Assembly (NCBI GenBank): GCA_929200395.1 | Contig: CAKMZJ010000001.1 | Location: 15,725 to 79,724 of the forward strand | Length of the DNA: 64,000 nucleotides | Source: Candidatus Gorgonimonas eunicellae | GTDB taxonomy: Bacteria > Pseudomonadota > Gammaproteobacteria > Pseudomonadales > Endozoicomonadaceae | Direction of reading: 5' to 3' | Part shown: piece by piece, positions 61,807 to 64,000 of the stretch | Numbering within the stretch: position 1 is the stretch's first letter | How the letters are laid out: each line of letters begins with the position of its first letter | Made by a program: the position numbers and the translations under genes | Notes under the pieces: generated by a model | Told to the model about the DNA's origin: nothing | The model's database searches: none | What the model saw: the letters and a program-made list of their open reading frames with translations, nothing else

Positions 61807-63963
61807 ATGCCTCGATTTAGTTCAGACAGCGCAGCAATACAAGATATCAGCAATCAGCTTTATTCTACCTCAATACAGCCAAATCAAACCCCTGCACCTG
61901 CGAAATGGAATAGCAAGATAGTTAACCCTGAAAACAATAATACTGAGACTTTTGTATCAAATTCAACTAACAGATCTTTATTGAAGATAATTAAGCGTAA
62001 AATAACAAATAGCAACCAAAAAACTAATTCAAAAAAACACTCTAAAAGCGATCTTACTGCTAAACAAAACAAGGAAAATAAAAAAATATTTTTCGCAGAA
62101 ATAATGGATCATATGTCTAAATTCATAGGCATACCTAGCAAAAACTTACGATATATAGATATAAGGCTCGATCCATCAGAAATTGAAACCGAAATTTTAA
62201 ACTACTTGATCCGCAAAGGGTATTCTAGTGACGCTCTACAAACGAAAATAAAATCATTAAAACAAAAAGATGGTAGTAAAGGGCTTGATTATTTATTATC
62301 AAAACTAACTACAAAACTAATAGAGAATCCAAACCAGTACTTAATTAAAAACCCTGCTTGTCAAAAACACCCTGATATAGATGCCTCTCAAGTAGAATCA
62401 GCAACAAAAACAGCAGAAATAAAAAATATTTCAGATTTTGAAATACATATTACTAAAGCCTACGCATGCATGCATCCTCATAAGAAAATATTTATTACAC
62501 AAAATTCTTTTAGTCTAGGTGTTAACCATTTATACAATAATAACAATTTACCAATTAATGATGCTTGTAATAAAGCACTAGATATTGCTAATAAATCTCG
62601 TACTGCATATGATTTTATTTCCTATATAAATTCTTCCGAACAAAATCAACACTTATTAGCAGAGAATGATCAAAAAGATAAATATACAACTAACCATATA
62701 CAGCAAACCATAAATACATCTGAGATTGCAGAAGCAACAACAGAAATACCAACTTCAGAAAATATTAGCTTGTCTCCAATGACTAATTTTAGTAACACTT
62801 GTTGGTGCAATGCTGCGTTTAAATTTATGCTCCATTATTTTGGCGCAAATTCCATAAAAGAAAGTATTAATAAAAAATTACATACCTGTGATACTAGAAC
62901 TATCATCGGTATGCATACAGCAACAGTACTAAACAACTTAAATATTATTTTTGATGATTTAAGTAACCATGAACCTATTTCTAAACAAATAAGAAATTTA
63001 TTTATAGCTATCAACAATTATGTTCTAGATGTTGAAACACCTTGTTCAGAAGACGATTTTATTAAAGATATTTTCCAGTTTATAAGTCCAGCTTTTTCGA
63101 GACAAGGTCAACACCCTGAATTCACTGCAATACGACAGGAAGATTCTGAAGCTTTCTTTTTGCATTTATCAAATTTATTAGGATTAGTGAACGACGCTAA
63201 TAAAATACACTATAAAAAAATCAAGCAATTTACATTCAATAACTCAGATTTAAAAGCAATAGGTGTATCACTCACAAATGATCCGTTAATTCTTGATATA
63301 GAATACCCAGAAGATATTCTTTTTATAAGAACAATGAATAATGAAGAAAGTCATATTCCTGAAGCAGAAGAAATTACCGTAAAAACTTTTGTAGAATACC
63401 TTAGCAGGTCTACAAATACACAATACTCTAAACAAGAGTTATTAAATATGGCTCAGCATGCTAAGAAATATGATGAAAATATTAAAATTTCTTGCAAATC
63501 TGTCTTTAAAAAAACTGCTCCAATAGTTGATATGCAACAATTTACAGATTTCGTACTTAATGTTGACAGTCGGCATTATAACAATAATAGATATATTAGA
63601 GACATCGAAAAAATAAAAACATTTGTTGTCCAAGCTTTTCAACAATCAAAGATGGAAGTTATAGATCAAAACACTCAACAGAAACATATTATCAACACGC
63701 AACCATCAACACTTATAATGCGTAAAGGAACAGGATCCTTCGGACATTATATGACCATAAGCATAGATAGCAAACAAAATTTTTGGGTGCATAATGATGA
63801 GTTTAACGACACTCTAGAGAATGTTTTTATAAATACAGTAATAGGCTGCGATAAAAGTGAAGCATTAGCTGATTTTAAAAGAAAAACCCCATTAGATCAG
63901 CTATTAGCATTTATGGATAAAAGAAAAGCATACCCAACATCGATAGGTTTTTTTGTTGTGTAA
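61807..63963 (+). CDS. USP-type ubiquitin-specific protease candidate
   Basis: A 718-residue soluble protein. Residues 320-345 carry the Cys box of ubiquitin-specific proteases: LSPMTNFSNTCWCNAAFKFML, with the NTC-type catalytic Cys332 (eukaryotic consensus GLxNLGNTCYxNAxLQ). Near the C-terminus the His box appears as KGTGSFGHYMTISIDSKQNFWVHNDE, with catalytic His647 and Asn663/Asp664 (consensus GHY..Y...W..f.D). The roughly 300 residues between hold the fingers/palm equivalent. The N-terminal 320 residues are unrecognised, and the first 90 residues are polar and basic. USP enzymes remove ubiquitin, so host action is implied. The ATG at 61807 follows an AAGGAAG ribosome site. The gene ends inside the window. 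Confidence 0.88.
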   Translation: MPRFSSDSAAIQDISNQLYSTSIQPNQTPAPAKWNSKIVNPENNNTETFVSNSTNRSLLKIIKRKITNSNQKTNSKKHSKSDLTAKQNKENKKIFFAEIMDHMSKFIGIPSKNLRYIDIRLDPSEIETEILNYLIRKGYSSDALQTKIKSLKQKDGSKGLDYLLSKLTTKLIENPNQYLIKNPACQKHPDIDASQVESATKTAEIKNISDFEIHITKAYACMHPHKKIFITQNSFSLGVNHLYNNNNLPINDACNKALDIANKSRTAYDFISYINSSEQNQHLLAENDQKDKYTTNHIQQTINTSEIAEATTEIPTSENISLSPMTNFSNTCWCNAAFKFMLHYFGANSIKESINKKLHTCDTRTIIGMHTATVLNNLNIIFDDLSNHEPISKQIRNLFIAINNYVLDVETPCSEDDFIKDIFQFISPAFSRQGQHPEFTAIRQEDSEAFFLHLSNLLGLVNDANKIHYKKIKQFTFNNSDLKAIGVSLTNDPLILDIEYPEDILFIRTMNNEESHIPEAEEITVKTFVEYLSRSTNTQYSKQELLNMAQHAKKYDENIKISCKSVFKKTAPIVDMQQFTDFVLNVDSRHYNNNRYIRDIEKIKTFVVQAFQQSKMEVIDQNTQQKHIINTQPSTLIMRKGTGSFGHYMTISIDSKQNFWVHNDEFNDTLENVFINTVIGCDKSEALADFKRKTPLDQLLAFMDKRKAYPTSIGFFVV

Positions 63964-64000
63964 ATACTTCTATTCAACAGTTACAGACTTGGCTAAATTT

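Overview
The window is strongly AT-rich, densely coding DNA from a Gram-negative gammaproteobacterium. The evidence for this is LpxC, a Pseudomonas-type minor-pilin cluster with PilY1, a true PilZ protein beside HolB, FimV, FtsB, a DUF3581 protein and a COG2056 transporter. The low GC, degraded gene fragments, many small dispersed repeats and a large set of eukaryote-like protein domains point to an organism living inside eukaryotic cells (Legionellales- or Thiotrichales-like lifestyle). The species cannot be named from this sequence. No secretion-system genes, CRISPR array, phage or complete transposase gene are visible.

Layout. 0-1.4 kb: an ankyrin-repeat protein with a SOCS-box-like tail. 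1.6-2.0 kb: a tRNA operon (Gly, Cys, Leu) with a clear sigma70-type promoter. 2-9.7 kb: housekeeping genes ftsB, pgk and pgm on the minus strand, then recJ, purM, purN and aroK on the plus strand. 9.8-12.6 kb: a transporter/LysE pair and a thiol peroxidase that lacks its resolving cysteine. 12.8-19.6 kb: a secreted Cys-rich protein, a repeat mosaic with a decayed lysE fragment, and three tandem outer-membrane barrel proteins. 20-26 kb: lpxC and the fimT-pilV-pilW-pilX-pilY1 cluster. 26-33 kb: an AsmA-like protein, tRNA-Arg and tRNA-Ser, pilZ-holB-tmk and xseA. 33-46 kb: a Cys-rich lipoprotein candidate, DUF3581 and MaoC proteins, eno, an unknown protein, galE, an RRM RNA-binding protein, a WecA-like transferase, a MurJ-like flippase and fimV.

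The striking region is 46.5-64 kb, which, with the ankyrin gene at the other end of the window, encodes a near-complete kit for handling host ubiquitin. It contains a RING-H2 protein, an LRR protein with an IpaH-type NEL E3 domain fused to a U-box, an F-box/beta-propeller protein, a CE-clan (Ulp1/YopJ-like) cysteine peptidase or acetyltransferase candidate, a C2H2 zinc-finger protein and a USP-type deubiquitinase. These genes are interspersed with ordinary ones (a Tim44-like protein, mnmA, a VanZ-like protein) and with copies of a small inverted-repeat element, which is best preserved at 31341-31610. The proteins could rewire host ubiquitin signalling by several parallel routes: direct E3 activity (NEL, U-box, RING), hijacking of cullin-1 (F-box) and cullin-5 (SOCS box), and removal of ubiquitin or ubiquitin-like proteins (USP, CE clan). 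Domain calls come from motifs read by eye. Delivery into a host and the pathways affected are inference.
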